Shown: one piece after another, positions 25,390 through 34,498 of the stretch
Layout: every line of letters starts with the position of its first letter
Position numbering within the stretch: position 1 is the stretch's first letter
From: Rikenellaceae bacterium
Lineage (GTDB): Bacteria > Bacteroidota > Bacteroidia > Bacteroidales > Rikenellaceae
Length of the DNA: 64,000 bases
Assembly (NCBI GenBank): GCA_015059735.1
Contig: SUZX01000003.1
Location: forward strand, 124,001 to 188,000
Direction: 5' to 3'
Notes under the pieces: generated by a model
What the model saw: only the letters and a program-made list of their open reading frames with translations
Told to the model about the DNA's origin: nothing
Databases searched by the model: none
Made by a program: the position numbers and the translations under genes

Positions 25390-26229
25390 TTATCGATCAA
25401 CGCCCAATTTTTCGAGTTTGTCATCCAAGTCAATCTTATCGATAATGGTCTTCACCACGCGATCCATTTCCGAACCCTCCGAATAGTCTGCCGGACACAC
25501 ATGATTCACTCGATTATCGTGAATCAATGTTCCCAACTCCTTGCGAGCACTCTTTTGGGTCGGATTATAGACCGCGATCGAGTGGCCGCCGAAATTTTTG
25601 ACTAATCGCATGCAAGGAATATCGGTGGTTCCGTCGCCTACATAGATCATGTGTTTGAATGGTACGGGACGTTCATCCTCAGGAATATAACGGTTTACCA
25701 ACTTCGAGTCGAAGACCGATTCGACACCCTTGTTGATCTTGAAGATAAATTGGGTTTTGTTGGTGTAGTTCACCGCCACAGCCGGCCAATAGGCGATGCC
25801 ATCGACATCGTAGAGAAACGAACAGGCATAGATCTTGCGAAACTCGTGGGCTATCTCCGTTCCTTCGATGATCTCAGTAAGTCCCGAAGAGTTGATATAA
25901 TGCAGGATGCGGATGCCGCGCTCTTCACCATAGGCATTGATTCGCGCAAACCACTCTTTGACACCGGCAAAGAGTGTGACATGACGACCCGATTCGCGAA
26001 AAGCTTCGCGACGCAGCGACAATCCTTTCGATTTTGCCTCTTGAATCATGCGGGCCATGTAAGTCAGTACCATGTCGGCATCCTGTTCCTCGGCTAACGA
26101 GTTGGCTTCGGACCAAAACTCCTTGTTGCTTTTCCCGACAGCGGGAATAAAATCGTACTCCTGCATGTTACCCGGGGCAAGTGTCCCGTCGAAATCGTAA
26201 ATCAGAGCTATGGTAAAACGATAATTCAT
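25390..26229 (-). CDS. HAD-superfamily hydrolase (phosphoserine-phosphatase-like)
   Basis: 279 residues. Motif I is YDFDGTLAPG at about 11-20 (nucleophile and acid/base aspartates), motif II HYINSSGLTE near 125, and motif IV VGDGTTDIPCMRLVK near 205, with a helical cap between. This is the layout of the phosphoserine-phosphatase-like branch of HAD enzymes, which remove phosphate from small molecules in the cytoplasm. The natural substrate is unknown. Divergent from surE with about 110 bp between start codons. Downstream on the same strand lie the rdgB and folE genes. Confidence 0.8.
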   Translation of the reverse strand: MNYRFTIALIYDFDGTLAPGNMQEYDFIPAVGKSNKEFWSEANSLAEEQDADMVLTYMARMIQEAKSKGLSLRREAFRESGRHVTLFAGVKEWFARINAYGEERGIRILHYINSSGLTEIIEGTEIAHEFRKIYACSFLYDVDGIAYWPAVAVNYTNKTQFIFKINKGVESVFDSKLVNRYIPEDERPVPFKHMIYVGDGTTDIPCMRLVKNFGGHSIAVYNPTQKSARKELGTLIHDNRVNHVCPADYSEGSEMDRVVKTIIDKIDLDDKLEKLGVDR

Positions 26230-26269
26230 GTTTTGCGGTTTAAGATCGGTAAAGATAACTTTTTTTCAC

Positions 26270-26277
26270 TATTTTTG
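26270..26277 (+). promoter_or_regulatory. -7 promoter box of surE
   Basis: TATTTTTG fits TAnnTTTG; predicted start near 26284. It rules out the frame opening at 26228 as the surE start. Confidence 0.55.
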
Positions 26278-26338
26278 CAAAATAATCAGGTTATATATGG
26301 ATCAGCTCCTTATTTTGGGGCGTCTTACCAATAAAGCG

Positions 26339-27109
26339 ATGAACGAACGATTGATACTTGTAACCAACGACGACGGATATGATTCGAAAGGAATAGCAGC
26401 AGCTATCGAGGTGGCTAGGAGTTTCGGCCGAGTGGTTGTGGTTGCCCCCGAGGAGACTCAAAGTGGCAAAAGTCAGGCTATTACCATGTACGAGCCGCTC
26501 TTTTTACGCAAAGTCCGCGAAGAGGAGCATGTGGAAGTTTATGCCTTCTCCGGCACTCCGGTCGATTGTGTAAAGATGGCTTTCGATCATTTGTTGAACG
26601 ATCAACAGGTCGATCTGGTGATTTCGGGAATCAATCACGGCTCCAATTCGGCGGTCAACGTACTCTATTCAGGAACTATGGGGGCTGCCATCGAGGGCAG
26701 TTTCTACGGATGCCCCGCCATCGGGCTGTCGCTCACCGATCATGCGGCCGATGCCGATTTCGAAGCATCGATACTCTGGGGTAAACGCATCGTTGGCGAT
26801 ATCTTGACCCACGATGTCGAATTGCCGCTCTGCCTGAATGTCAATATTCCGATCGGCAAAATCGAAGAGATCAAAGGCATGCGCCTTTGTCGGCAGAATC
26901 GGGGTTATTGGCGCGAAGAGTTTTTCCGCCATGAGGATCCTCGGGGGCGTGAATATTATTGGCTTACCGGAGAGTTTGTCAATACCGAACCGGAGGCCGA
27001 AGATACCGATGAATGGGCTTTGGCGCACGGATATATTGCCGTTGTTCCGGTGCAGGTTGATTTAACGGATTATCGCCAACTCCAAAAGTTGGACACCATA
27101 TTGAAATAG
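26339..27109 (+). CDS. surE: 5'/3'-nucleotidase SurE
   Basis: 256 residues from ATG 26339. SurE is a metal-dependent phosphatase acting on nucleoside monophosphates, linked to stationary-phase survival. The N-terminal LILVTNDDGYDSKG carries the metal-binding Asp pair, followed by VVVVAPEETQSGKSQAITM, SGTPVDCVKMA, LVISGINHGSNSAVNVLYSGTMGAA with the conserved Asn, and YWLTGEF. Upstream Met codons at 26297 and 26228 exist, but the family starts at the residue chosen and the promoter box lies at 26270. Divergent from the HAD gene; terminator at 27129. Confidence 0.93.
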   Translation: MNERLILVTNDDGYDSKGIAAAIEVARSFGRVVVVAPEETQSGKSQAITMYEPLFLRKVREEEHVEVYAFSGTPVDCVKMAFDHLLNDQQVDLVISGINHGSNSAVNVLYSGTMGAAIEGSFYGCPAIGLSLTDHAADADFEASILWGKRIVGDILTHDVELPLCLNVNIPIGKIEEIKGMRLCRQNRGYWREEFFRHEDPRGREYYWLTGEFVNTEPEAEDTDEWALAHGYIAVVPVQVDLTDYRQLQKLDTILK

Positions 27110-27128
27110 CCATTAAGAATTAAATGTC

Positions 27129-27162
27129 AAGGGGTTTGTACATCAGATTGTGCAAACCCCTT
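27129..27162. terminator. Terminator between surE and the EamA remnant
   Basis: AAGGGGTTTG (27129-27138) pairs with CAAACCCCTT (27153-27162), followed by TTGTAATG on the plus strand and preceded by TTGACATTT-type sequence on the minus; usable from both sides. Confidence 0.75.
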
Positions 27163-27173
27163 TTGTAATGCGA

Positions 27174-27764
27174 TTAACGTTTGGTCACCGAAATCATGAA
27201 TGTCACGGCAACAATGGCGATACCAATGCCGATACTGATATTCATTGTGAGCGGCTCATCGAACATCAGCGTTCCGACAAGAATAGCTGTTATCGGCTCA
27301 AACACCCCCAAAACCGAAGCTTTGGTCGCACCGATATTTCGGGTGGCAACAGCAAGTGTCGCGGTGGAAACAATGGTTGACAATAGGGCAAGGCCGATAA
27401 GGTTGAGCCAATCCCCACCGCTCGAAAATCCCGCAGTGATCGCTGTATCGGAAAATAGGATCTTGCAGAAAAACACCACCGCTCCGACTGAAAGGGCGTA
27501 GAATGTAAGCAGGGTATTGGGAATTCCGGCTATGGCCTTACTGCGATTAATGATCACAATGAACAGAGCATAGACCAAAGCCGAAACCAACGAAAGCGCA
27601 ATGCCGATGGGATCTATTGTCTGTGTACCGTCGCCCTGTGTCATGATAAACACACCGCCAAAAGTCGCGGCTATGGCAATCCATACGGGCCACGACGGCA
27701 CCACGCGCAGGAATACCATGATGATAGCGACCAATACGGGATAGATGAATTTGAAGAATTGATT
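27174..27764 (-). pseudogene. 5'-truncated EamA/DMT-family transporter
   Basis: The readable protein (about 190-195 residues) starts in the middle of a drug/metabolite transporter: FFKFIYPVLVAIIMVFLR is the end of the first EamA half, followed by a complete second half with membrane segments and the closing motif ATKASVLGVFEPITAILVGTLMFDEPLT. Full-length relatives have about 290-300 residues and ten membrane segments; here the first three or so are missing. Coding similarity stops at about 27764, where a palindrome (27765-27801) and a dispersed repeat (27820-27979) begin. The frame stays open further upstream but encodes nothing recognisable, and the only in-frame start is a TTG at 27734. Most likely inactivated by deletion or insertion. 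Confidence 0.75.
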
Positions 27765-27801
27765 AAGGAGTGTCCGAACAATGAAACTCCGAACACTCCT
27801 T
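27765..27801. repeat. Palindrome at the EamA breakpoint
   Basis: AAGGAGTGTCCG (27765-27776) and CGAACACTCCTT (27790-27801) are inverted with one mismatch and a 13-bp centre. It begins exactly where EamA coding similarity ends. The TGTCCGAAC core resembles the hairpin family at 3862, 8396 and 61893. Confidence 0.55.
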
Positions 27802-27819
27802 CTCCCCCATAATAATTTT

Positions 27820-27979
27820 AGGGGCTTATATATGAAATTACACCATCTTGTTGCTCTCTTGCTTTTCAGCGTCCAACACTCACAGCTACGCTGTGTTTAT
27901 AATCTCTGCGCCACCCCCTAAATCCCCCGCCTTAGGCAGGGGACTTACGTCCCCCGTCCATCTGCGGAGAAACGCAGAG
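27820..27979 (+). repeat. Dispersed structured repeat copy R1
   Basis: About 160 bp starting AGGGGCTTATATA and containing CACAGC-TAC-GCTGTG (27881-27895), GTTTATAATCTCTG and CCACCCCC, ending with the hairpin TCTGCG-GAGAAA-CGCAGA (27961-27978) and a T-run. A diverged copy lies at 63234-63377. The two hairpins are kept with compensatory changes. It fills the 270-bp gap between the EamA remnant and the Gfo/Idh gene at 28033. Confidence 0.65.
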
Positions 27980-28032
27980 TTTTTTACACATGATGCAAAA
28001 TCGTATATAATTACCTAATTTATTTGTATAAA

Positions 28033-29463
28033 TTAAAGCGTATAGAACATCTCCCAACCCTTACGCGGGATACCCCTTCGGAGCAGCAGATTGGCCAAAG
28101 GATTGTTTGTAAATTGTTTGGTCTCGGGATCAAATTTAAGACGCGCATTCAATTTTTGAGCAATCACACCGAGACAGAATACCTGACTGAGGGGGCCGGC
28201 TACACTAAACGGTGATCGCGGTTTCTCCACTCCTTGGCAGGAGAGCAGGAAGTTTGCATAGTGATTGGACGGACTCTTCGGCACTTCCGGAAGTTTTGAC
28301 TCCCACTCCTTCGCCTTGCTTTCGGGAATGATCGAAAGCGTAGAGGAGTGCGATCCTCCCTTGAAGGTAAGTTCATCAGAATAAATAATTTTGCCCGGAT
28401 TGAGTTTCGAAGGCTGGATCTTTCCTCCGGCTACTGTGGGGATATTCGGGTCAAGTTCCACATTGCCATAGCCATCTGGTACGGGAGGAATGTTATCGAG
28501 GCCATCATACCATGTGATATCCACAGGTGGCATATCTCCGCGAGCGGGGAATTTGAATTCAATGGTGGATGAATACGGGAAGAAGAAGGGGTTATGTCCC
28601 TCGGCACGAAGCATATTGATCTCTGTCGGAAGACCCAATTCGAGAAATTCATGCACAGTATCCAAAAGATGAGCTCCCCAATCACCCAAAGCACCCATAC
28701 CGAAATCATACCAACATCTCCACTGCCCGTTCACGAAATCCTTGTTATATTTATGATCTTGCTCGGCACAAAGCCACGAATCCCAATCAAGAGTGGCCGG
28801 TACAGGCTCCTCGGGGAAGAAGGAGTCTATTTTGCTACTCCATTTGTGCCACCGACGTGGATTGTTCATGTGGGCAGTAACGGCTCGTACATTCTTTATG
28901 ATGCCGGCCTCTTTCCAAGCTTTGAACTGGAAATAATTGGCTCCGGAGTGTCCCTGATTACCCATTTGAGTAACCACGCCGTACCTCTTTTCGGCCTCCA
29001 TCATTAACTCACACTCGTAGAAAGAGTGAGCCATTGGTTTCTCTACATATACATGGATACCGAGCGACATCGCAAGCATAGTGATCGGGAAATGGCTGTG
29101 GTCGGGAGTACCGATACTGACAGCATCTATCTTGTCGCCCATTTCGGCAAACATCTTGCGGAAATCTTGATAACGTGGCACATTCGGATGTCGTTCCATC
29201 ACCTCTTTGGTATGTGGCGCACCCATGTTTATATCACATAATGCAACAATATCGCAGAGTTTGGTCTTTTCAAACTGCTTGATGATTTCCCCACCACGAA
29301 ATCCTATTCCGATACATGCCAATCGTACCTTGTTTCCTGCTTTTACAACACGAGGCTTGTTCTTCTTGGTTGTAGAACACGCAGAGGTCGTGATACCCGA
29401 CATGGCAGTTGCTGCTGTAAGCATGGTTAGCTGCTTCAAAAAGTCTCTTCTGTCAGTTTTCAT
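28033..29463 (-). CDS. Tat-exported Gfo/Idh/MocA family oxidoreductase (lipoprotein-like)
   Basis: 476 residues. The signal KTDRRDFLKQLTMLTAATAMSG is a twin-arginine type and ends at TSACS, a possible lipid-attachment cysteine. The Rossmann motif LACIGIGFRGGE follows near residue 52, with VYVEKPMAHS (the EKP signature with catalytic Lys) near 140. Last gene of the operon starting with the CE15-like esterase. Exported Gfo/Idh proteins in gut Bacteroidota occur beside DUF1080 proteins and oxidise or reduce glycosides at C3; that role is inferred here from neighbours. Substrate unknown. Confidence 0.85.
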   Translation of the reverse strand: MKTDRRDFLKQLTMLTAATAMSGITTSACSTTKKNKPRVVKAGNKVRLACIGIGFRGGEIIKQFEKTKLCDIVALCDINMGAPHTKEVMERHPNVPRYQDFRKMFAEMGDKIDAVSIGTPDHSHFPITMLAMSLGIHVYVEKPMAHSFYECELMMEAEKRYGVVTQMGNQGHSGANYFQFKAWKEAGIIKNVRAVTAHMNNPRRWHKWSSKIDSFFPEEPVPATLDWDSWLCAEQDHKYNKDFVNGQWRCWYDFGMGALGDWGAHLLDTVHEFLELGLPTEINMLRAEGHNPFFFPYSSTIEFKFPARGDMPPVDITWYDGLDNIPPVPDGYGNVELDPNIPTVAGGKIQPSKLNPGKIIYSDELTFKGGSHSSTLSIIPESKAKEWESKLPEVPKSPSNHYANFLLSCQGVEKPRSPFSVAGPLSQVFCLGVIAQKLNARLKFDPETKQFTNNPLANLLLRRGIPRKGWEMFYTL

Positions 29464-29468
29464 AGTTA

Positions 29469-30227
29469 TCAGTTTTTGGTATTTTTCCTTATAAACAAGG
29501 TGGTCGATTGCACTTCACCTTCTTCGGCAGTCGGTGTGATGACCGACACCATTCCTTTTCCTTCGATGACATTTCCTGTCAACGGATTGATTATATGTTT
29601 TCTTTTTTCATGCTCATTTCCGGAGGTGGTCAAACAACTATCTTTGAGGTGAAATCGCTCCCCCATTGCGGTTGCCACAATCCACCCTTCTCCCTGCGGA
29701 TGATTTCCCAAAGCACCAATCGAACTGTTCCCAAAATTGAGGAGTGCATTTGAAACACCTGCTTTGCAAACCATTTCGACCGCTTTATCCAAAGCATATC
29801 CTTTCAAAAACCCCGAAAGATTGATCTTTACATCCTCCGCTCTCCGTATGACAGAGGTCCCCTCCAAAGAGAGGTTATCGCTTGTTTTTGTCTTTCTGCC
29901 CGACACGGCAGTTACGTCAAAATAGCCTCCGGATGATTCGTTATAGCCGATACATCGTGACAATATCTCACACATCTCCTCCGATATAGAAGTCGATATC
30001 CCCGATGGAGCGGAATTAATCTCAAACAATTCACTGTCCGGATCGAAACAACTCCCAAGTTTTTCTATACGTCTGACCTCTCTTTCAATCTCCGTGCAGA
30101 TCGTTTTGATTGCCTCTACATCCACACCTCGATCCCACAAAACCAAATCAATACGGGTGTGCATAGCCTCAAACCACGCATATACAAGACAGCCTCCATC
30201 GGCAAGGTCACGACATATCGTGTTCAT
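29469..30227 (-). CDS. apbE: ApbE-family FAD:protein FMN transferase
   Basis: 252 residues from ATG 30227, which overlaps the stop of the DUF1080 gene by one base (TAATG). ApbE enzymes move FMN from FAD onto a Ser/Thr of a target protein. Recognised by FDVTAVSG near 120, INLSGFLKGYALDKA near 155 (family DLGGIAKGYAxD), NALLNFGNSSIGALG, LTTSGN and HIINPLTGNV. No signal peptide is seen, so it may act in the cytoplasm, unlike the classic periplasmic lipoprotein form. No FMN-acceptor protein with the usual Ser/Thr-Gly-Ala-Thr motif was found in this operon, so its client must be elsewhere or the family role has shifted. Confidence 0.82.
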   Translation of the reverse strand: MNTICRDLADGGCLVYAWFEAMHTRIDLVLWDRGVDVEAIKTICTEIEREVRRIEKLGSCFDPDSELFEINSAPSGISTSISEEMCEILSRCIGYNESSGGYFDVTAVSGRKTKTSDNLSLEGTSVIRRAEDVKINLSGFLKGYALDKAVEMVCKAGVSNALLNFGNSSIGALGNHPQGEGWIVATAMGERFHLKDSCLTTSGNEHEKRKHIINPLTGNVIEGKGMVSVITPTAEEGEVQSTTLFIRKNTKN

Positions 30228-31582
30228 TATGGAAGAGGCTTGATCTTGATATTCTTGAACCAAACTTCATCTCCATGATCTTGAAGGAGGATATGACCCT
30301 CTGCGGCATTTCCGAAATTGTTCCACACTCGGTATTTGCTGTATTGCACCAGCGCATTCCACATCTGATTGTTTCGGTCATATTCGATGACTTTCACATC
30401 GTTGAGCCAATGCTCTACATGATTGCCATTTACCTTTATCAACGCTGTATTGAAAAAACCGCTGCGGAACGGCTTGTTTATAGGTGCCGGAATCAAGTCG
30501 TAAAGAGAGGCCAGCGTTCTGTTGCCGTTTCTTCCACGTTTGGCATCGGGGTGTTTCTTATCGTCGAGGATTTGGAACTCACATCCGATGGATGAACCTT
30601 TGCCCATATTCAGCTCGGTATCAACAAAATACTTGATACCGCTATTCGCCCCTTCGGTAATCTTGAAATCCACTTTCAACTCAAAATTACGATATTTCTG
30701 TTCCGTGACGATATCTCCGCCATTTGTTGACTCTCCGCCATCGGATTTGAGCACTTTAAGAATACCGTTCTCTATAATCCAACCCTTTTGAGGGAACGCG
30801 TTGAGTTTTGCTCCTCGCCAACCTTTTGTGGTCTTTCCGTCCCACAAAAGCATCCAACCCTCGGCTTTCTCTCTCTCCGAAAGAATATTATTCATACGGT
30901 TCACCTCTTCGGCATATGCCCCCTTATCCCAAAGGTTCTGCTCGATATTTTCGGTGCAGATGCGGATATTTCGCCAACAAATTTGTTTGCCGGCAAGAGC
31001 AGGTTTGCCTATCGAGTGTACTTGGAGGGCGACAAAGCCTTTGGCTGCTCTGTCGTCGAGAAGATTGGCGCACGGTACGCCGTTCAACCATGTGCGGATG
31101 TGATTCCCGACAGCCTCGATGCGTGCATGATTCCATGCCCCTTTTTTGAATGCCGCTTTTGAAATCGGATTTGTCAAAGGATAGAGCCAACCGTCACGCG
31201 CCTCGTCGTATATGCCCCCCGACCACGCCCGTTTCGACGGATCTATTTCGTACTGGTAGCCATACACGCGACCTTTGCGATAGGAATCCACACTTGCCGA
31301 GCGAAACTGTACCCCCGAATTGAGCGAATCATCCACCTTGAAATCAAATTCCAAGATGAAGTCGGCGAATTCTTCATTGTATTTAAGGAACGTGTTCGGC
31401 GTATCAACTTTGGTGGTTCCCACAATCGCTCCATTAACCACCTTATACTCCGCATCTCCATTCAGTTTGGTCCAACCTTTCAGATTCTTACCGTTGAACA
31501 GATTCTTCCAATCGGCCTGTGCATGCGTCGTAATTGACAATGCAAAAACGAATAGCAATGTTGCAAATATACGTTTCATCAT
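30227..31582 (-). CDS. Secreted protein with two DUF1080 (3-keto-disaccharide hydrolase) domains
   Basis: 451 residues from ATG 31582, with a signal peptide ([21 protein letters not shown]). Two concanavalin-like DUF1080 domains follow: the first from [18 protein letters not shown] to about residue 215, the second from [15 protein letters not shown] to the end, sharing FNGK/WDGK-GW, the ILEFDFK/LKVDFKI strand and NSG(V/I)xxR/Y. Pfam names this family 3-keto-disaccharide hydrolase; members cleave or eliminate glycosides whose sugar has been oxidised at C3. Start chosen by ATGA overlap with the upstream small membrane protein gene. Probably acts with the flanking Gfo/Idh oxidoreductases in the periplasm or on the surface. 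Confidence 0.85.
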   Translation of the reverse strand: MMKRIFATLLFVFALSITTHAQADWKNLFNGKNLKGWTKLNGDAEYKVVNGAIVGTTKVDTPNTFLKYNEEFADFILEFDFKVDDSLNSGVQFRSASVDSYRKGRVYGYQYEIDPSKRAWSGGIYDEARDGWLYPLTNPISKAAFKKGAWNHARIEAVGNHIRTWLNGVPCANLLDDRAAKGFVALQVHSIGKPALAGKQICWRNIRICTENIEQNLWDKGAYAEEVNRMNNILSEREKAEGWMLLWDGKTTKGWRGAKLNAFPQKGWIIENGILKVLKSDGGESTNGGDIVTEQKYRNFELKVDFKITEGANSGIKYFVDTELNMGKGSSIGCEFQILDDKKHPDAKRGRNGNRTLASLYDLIPAPINKPFRSGFFNTALIKVNGNHVEHWLNDVKVIEYDRNNQMWNALVQYSKYRVWNNFGNAAEGHILLQDHGDEVWFKNIKIKPLP

Positions 31583-31821
31583 TTTATAGTTTTTTTGATT
31601 AGTACCGATACCCCTTTGATTGCCAATCGTATAACTCCGACAATCACATATAATACGAGTGCGCTTACGAAGACAAAGCCCAAACTTTTCAACACCTCTA
31701 TCCACTTGCCGCCATAGGCGATTATGGCATATATATTCACCAGCTCCATTACCACAACACAGCCGATAAATACGCAAAGTTCCTTGCTTATATCTTTTCC
31801 CTTTATTGTGATATCCTTCAT
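31579..31821 (-). CDS. Small two-helix membrane protein in the glucuronoside operon
   Basis: 80 residues: a short polar N-terminus, a membrane segment at about 16-35 ([20 protein letters not shown]), a second at about 45-68 ([22 protein letters not shown]) and a basic tail (LIKKTIK). No family is recognised. It starts 4 bp after the Gfo/Idh stop and its stop overlaps the DUF1080 start as ATGA, so it is translated with both. Its conserved placement within the operon suggests a role such as anchoring or transport help, which is speculation. Confidence 0.65.
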   Translation of the reverse strand: MKDITIKGKDISKELCVFIGCVVVMELVNIYAIIAYGGKWIEVLKSLGFVFVSALVLYVIVGVIRLAIKGVSVLIKKTIK

Positions 31822-31824
31822 CTC

Positions 31825-33105
31825 TTATTGAATTTTAGCCGAATGGTTCAGGTAATCTATCTTGTATTCGTCGGGGAAGGTGATTATTTTACCCTCTTCC
31901 ACAGCCTGATGACCGAGCAAAGACAATGCGCTTGCATAATAAGCCTCTTCGACAATATTTTCGGGCTGCTTTCTAGTGATCACAGACTCGACAAAAGCAT
32001 CAAGCATAAGAGACGTTCCATCTGCTTTCGGCGTCTTGCCCAAAATGTATTCGCCTTTATTCTTGCTCGCAGTTTCCGGTTCCCAACTTGTTCCGGCAAA
32101 CGGAACCGCATTGAATACTTTCATCTCAATTTCATCCACAAGACGCACGAAGGCAGGAGCAGGAGCGATCTCTTCAAAATAGAACTTACCCGTCTCAGGT
32201 TCGATTGTACCCTTTGTCCCCATGATCTTCTCTTCAAGCCCGTAGAATTTGTTGGACAATACCGAGTCGTAAGTCATCTTCACGCCACTGTCAAAGGCAT
32301 ATATACAACTCAGATTATCATAGACCTCTCTGCGATCTTTCCACCTCGTGATGGCCGCATGACCCATGATCGTATTCGGAATCTCTCTAAAAGCCCAAGT
32401 TCCCACTTGCAACTGATGGCAGGCAAGTTCTGTCATGATACCTTTGGAGTGCTCCTTATACAGACGCCAATTGATAAGTTCGTCAAGGTCATCAGAGGGA
32501 CACGGACGTCGCCAATCGTTATTTCGATTCCAATATGCCCAGATGGCATTTATCTCTCCGAAAACCCCATCATGCACCATCTTCATCGCTTTCACATAAC
32601 GTGAGTCAAAAAGGCGCTGTTGCCCGACAAAGAAGATCCTGTTTCCTGCTTTATATCTCTTATAAACATCGTGGCATTGCCATAAGTCGTAACAGATCGA
32701 CTTCTCGCAAAATACATCCTTACCCGCATCGAAGGCATCGAGAATCATCTGATAATGTCGGTCAAGAGGTGTTGCAATGACTACGGCATCGATGGACTTA
32801 TCTTCAAGGAGCTTTTTGTAATCATTGTAAACCTTGACATTCGGCACCATTTTGAGCGCTTCATCTATCGAAGGTTGGTACACATCGCATAAAGCCGCTA
32901 TTTGGACTTTGGGATTTTTCAGGATAAATTTCATGAGGAAACGACCTCTCGATCCCGGGCCTATTATTCCGATGCGGACCTTCTCTTTGGTCGTTTGATC
33001 GACTTGAGCAAATGCAGAAAGCCAAGGGCTGGTCACTAAAAAAGTTCCGGCACCGGCCATTCCTAACATTTTGAGAAATTCACGTCTATTTAATGGGGAT
33101 TCCAT
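31825..33105 (-). CDS. Tat-exported Gfo/Idh/MocA family oxidoreductase
   Basis: 426 residues with a canonical twin-arginine signal, [19 protein letters not shown], cleaved near AFAQ, so likely soluble periplasmic. Rossmann motif [14 protein letters not shown] near residue 43; the EKP-type signature appears as FCEKSICYD near 135, a Ser in place of Pro. C-terminal alpha/beta domain complete. It lies directly after the CE15-like gene (2-bp gap) and before the small membrane protein (3-bp gap). Likely oxidises a sugar ring or reduces a keto-sugar together with the DUF1080 partner; direction and substrate are unknown. Confidence 0.85.
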   Translation of the reverse strand: MESPLNRREFLKMLGMAGAGTFLVTSPWLSAFAQVDQTTKEKVRIGIIGPGSRGRFLMKFILKNPKVQIAALCDVYQPSIDEALKMVPNVKVYNDYKKLLEDKSIDAVVIATPLDRHYQMILDAFDAGKDVFCEKSICYDLWQCHDVYKRYKAGNRIFFVGQQRLFDSRYVKAMKMVHDGVFGEINAIWAYWNRNNDWRRPCPSDDLDELINWRLYKEHSKGIMTELACHQLQVGTWAFREIPNTIMGHAAITRWKDRREVYDNLSCIYAFDSGVKMTYDSVLSNKFYGLEEKIMGTKGTIEPETGKFYFEEIAPAPAFVRLVDEIEMKVFNAVPFAGTSWEPETASKNKGEYILGKTPKADGTSLMLDAFVESVITRKQPENIVEEAYYASALSLLGHQAVEEGKIITFPDEYKIDYLNHSAKIQ

Positions 33106-33107
33106 AG

Positions 33108-34310
33108 TTATTTCTTGTAATAATGTCTATCTGCAAATCGGATAAACTGCCCCCAATCGTAGGAAATAATGTCGTGTTTGCCACTACGCAAATGGTATCC
33201 TACACGACCCTGCTGGTCGGGAGTATTCGGCTTGGGCATTTCATTTCCTACGCCTTTGAATCCGAAAAGAGCATACACGGGTGAAACATGCCATGCCGTA
33301 AGCCATTCGCCCTTAGGATCTGCCCACCGATCTTTGGTAGCACTTGTTATATAAAGCGGACGAGGAGCTGCAAGGGCAGCCAACCAATGTTGATCGGCCG
33401 GGAATTCAGCCTCTTTATTTGTGTATTTGTAAAACTCTTTCGTAAACCAGTGTGGGTAATTTTTTATTATGGTTCGGAAAGATTCTCCAAAAACCCTGCG
33501 CGATATCGCGGCACCGCAACAACCCGAATTATTGGATATTACCATAGCAAATCGTATATCATTGGCACCGGCCCACAAGGCGGCCTTGCCAAGTCTTGAA
33601 TGACCGATTACGGTCACCTTTGAAACATCTACAACCGGATCGGTCTCCAAATAGTCCATAATACGACTAAGTCCCCAAGACCATGCGGAGATAGCCCCCC
33701 AATCACCGCCTTGATTATACCAAGCCCTTATTCCGCCATCTCTACATACATTCTCGGCCTGATAAATTTTCGTTTCCTTGCCATCCGGCTCCACAGAATC
33801 CCGCCAAGCTGTAGCTACTCCATAACCGGCCTTGACGATCTGTTCGTAGGGCCAACGACGGGAAGCTCGGTCGTCCAAAGTTGCATCATTACCTTGAAAA
33901 TTCAGCCCGACGAATACCGGAACAGGACCATTCGGAGCGGCCGGAAGGTGAATAAGCACATCAAACCAATGCTTATCGGAAGAATCCAAGAATATTCTGA
34001 CTACTTTTCGAATGGCCAAACCGTTATATACAGTTTTCTCCGAAACAACATTAAAATGTATTCCTTTCGTTTTGGCAGGCACATGACCATACATCTCCTG
34101 CGCAAAAATCTCAATGATCTCTTTGCGACGTTTTTTCTGCCATTGGCGCTCATTCTTCACCTGCTTTCCGTTGTTGAATACAAGCGGATCAGGAAGTGTA
34201 TAGGAGGGAACTTTCGACTCATCGTAATTGGTCTTTTGGGCGTGGGTAGCAACGGGGAAAAGAGCCCAAAAAGAGATTGCAACAATAAGACTTATGATTT
34301 TGAAGTTCAT
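33108..34310 (-). CDS. CE15-like 4-O-methyl-glucuronoyl methylesterase
   Basis: 400 residues with a signal peptide (cleavage near ATHAQ). An alpha/beta hydrolase whose nucleophile S238 lies in GHSRLGKAALWAGA, the bacterial variant of the CE15 GCSRxGK motif; a catalytic His is likely in SGKHDII near 383. CE15 enzymes split the ester between glucuronic acid and alcohols, such as lignin-carbohydrate bonds. First gene of its operon: promoter TAACTTTG at 34378-34371, then the palindrome TGTGTGCGCACACA at 34344-34357 shared with the lacI gene. Release of free glucuronate would feed the neighbouring uxaC-uxuA-kdg genes, in line with the shared control site. Confidence 0.8.
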   Translation of the reverse strand: MNFKIISLIVAISFWALFPVATHAQKTNYDESKVPSYTLPDPLVFNNGKQVKNERQWQKKRRKEIIEIFAQEMYGHVPAKTKGIHFNVVSEKTVYNGLAIRKVVRIFLDSSDKHWFDVLIHLPAAPNGPVPVFVGLNFQGNDATLDDRASRRWPYEQIVKAGYGVATAWRDSVEPDGKETKIYQAENVCRDGGIRAWYNQGGDWGAISAWSWGLSRIMDYLETDPVVDVSKVTVIGHSRLGKAALWAGANDIRFAMVISNNSGCCGAAISRRVFGESFRTIIKNYPHWFTKEFYKYTNKEAEFPADQHWLAALAAPRPLYITSATKDRWADPKGEWLTAWHVSPVYALFGFKGVGNEMPKPNTPDQQGRVGYHLRSGKHDIISYDWGQFIRFADRHYYKK

Positions 34311-34343
34311 ATCTTACTCTATAATTTTCGTAATGCCATGCAA

Positions 34344-34378
34344 TGTGTGCGCACACACGCACGGCAAATGCAAAGTTA
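34344..34378 (-). promoter_or_regulatory. Promoter and LacI-type operator of the CE15 operon
   Basis: Minus-strand -7 box TAACTTTG (34378-34371) is followed by the 14-bp perfect palindrome TGTGTGCGCACACA at 34344-34357, about +7 to +20 of the predicted transcript. The same palindrome, at the same spacing from its -7 box, precedes lacI at 42212-42225. The rest of the 189-bp gap to uxaC holds no gene. Confidence 0.75.
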
Positions 34379-34498
34379 ATTTTTATTATCGAATAATCAA
34401 AATATTACATCAACATTTCATTACAGATACGTACATATTGCAAGGCATCGAGCCTACTCAACAATTTGTCGCAACGGCTCATTTCATAACACTATTGC

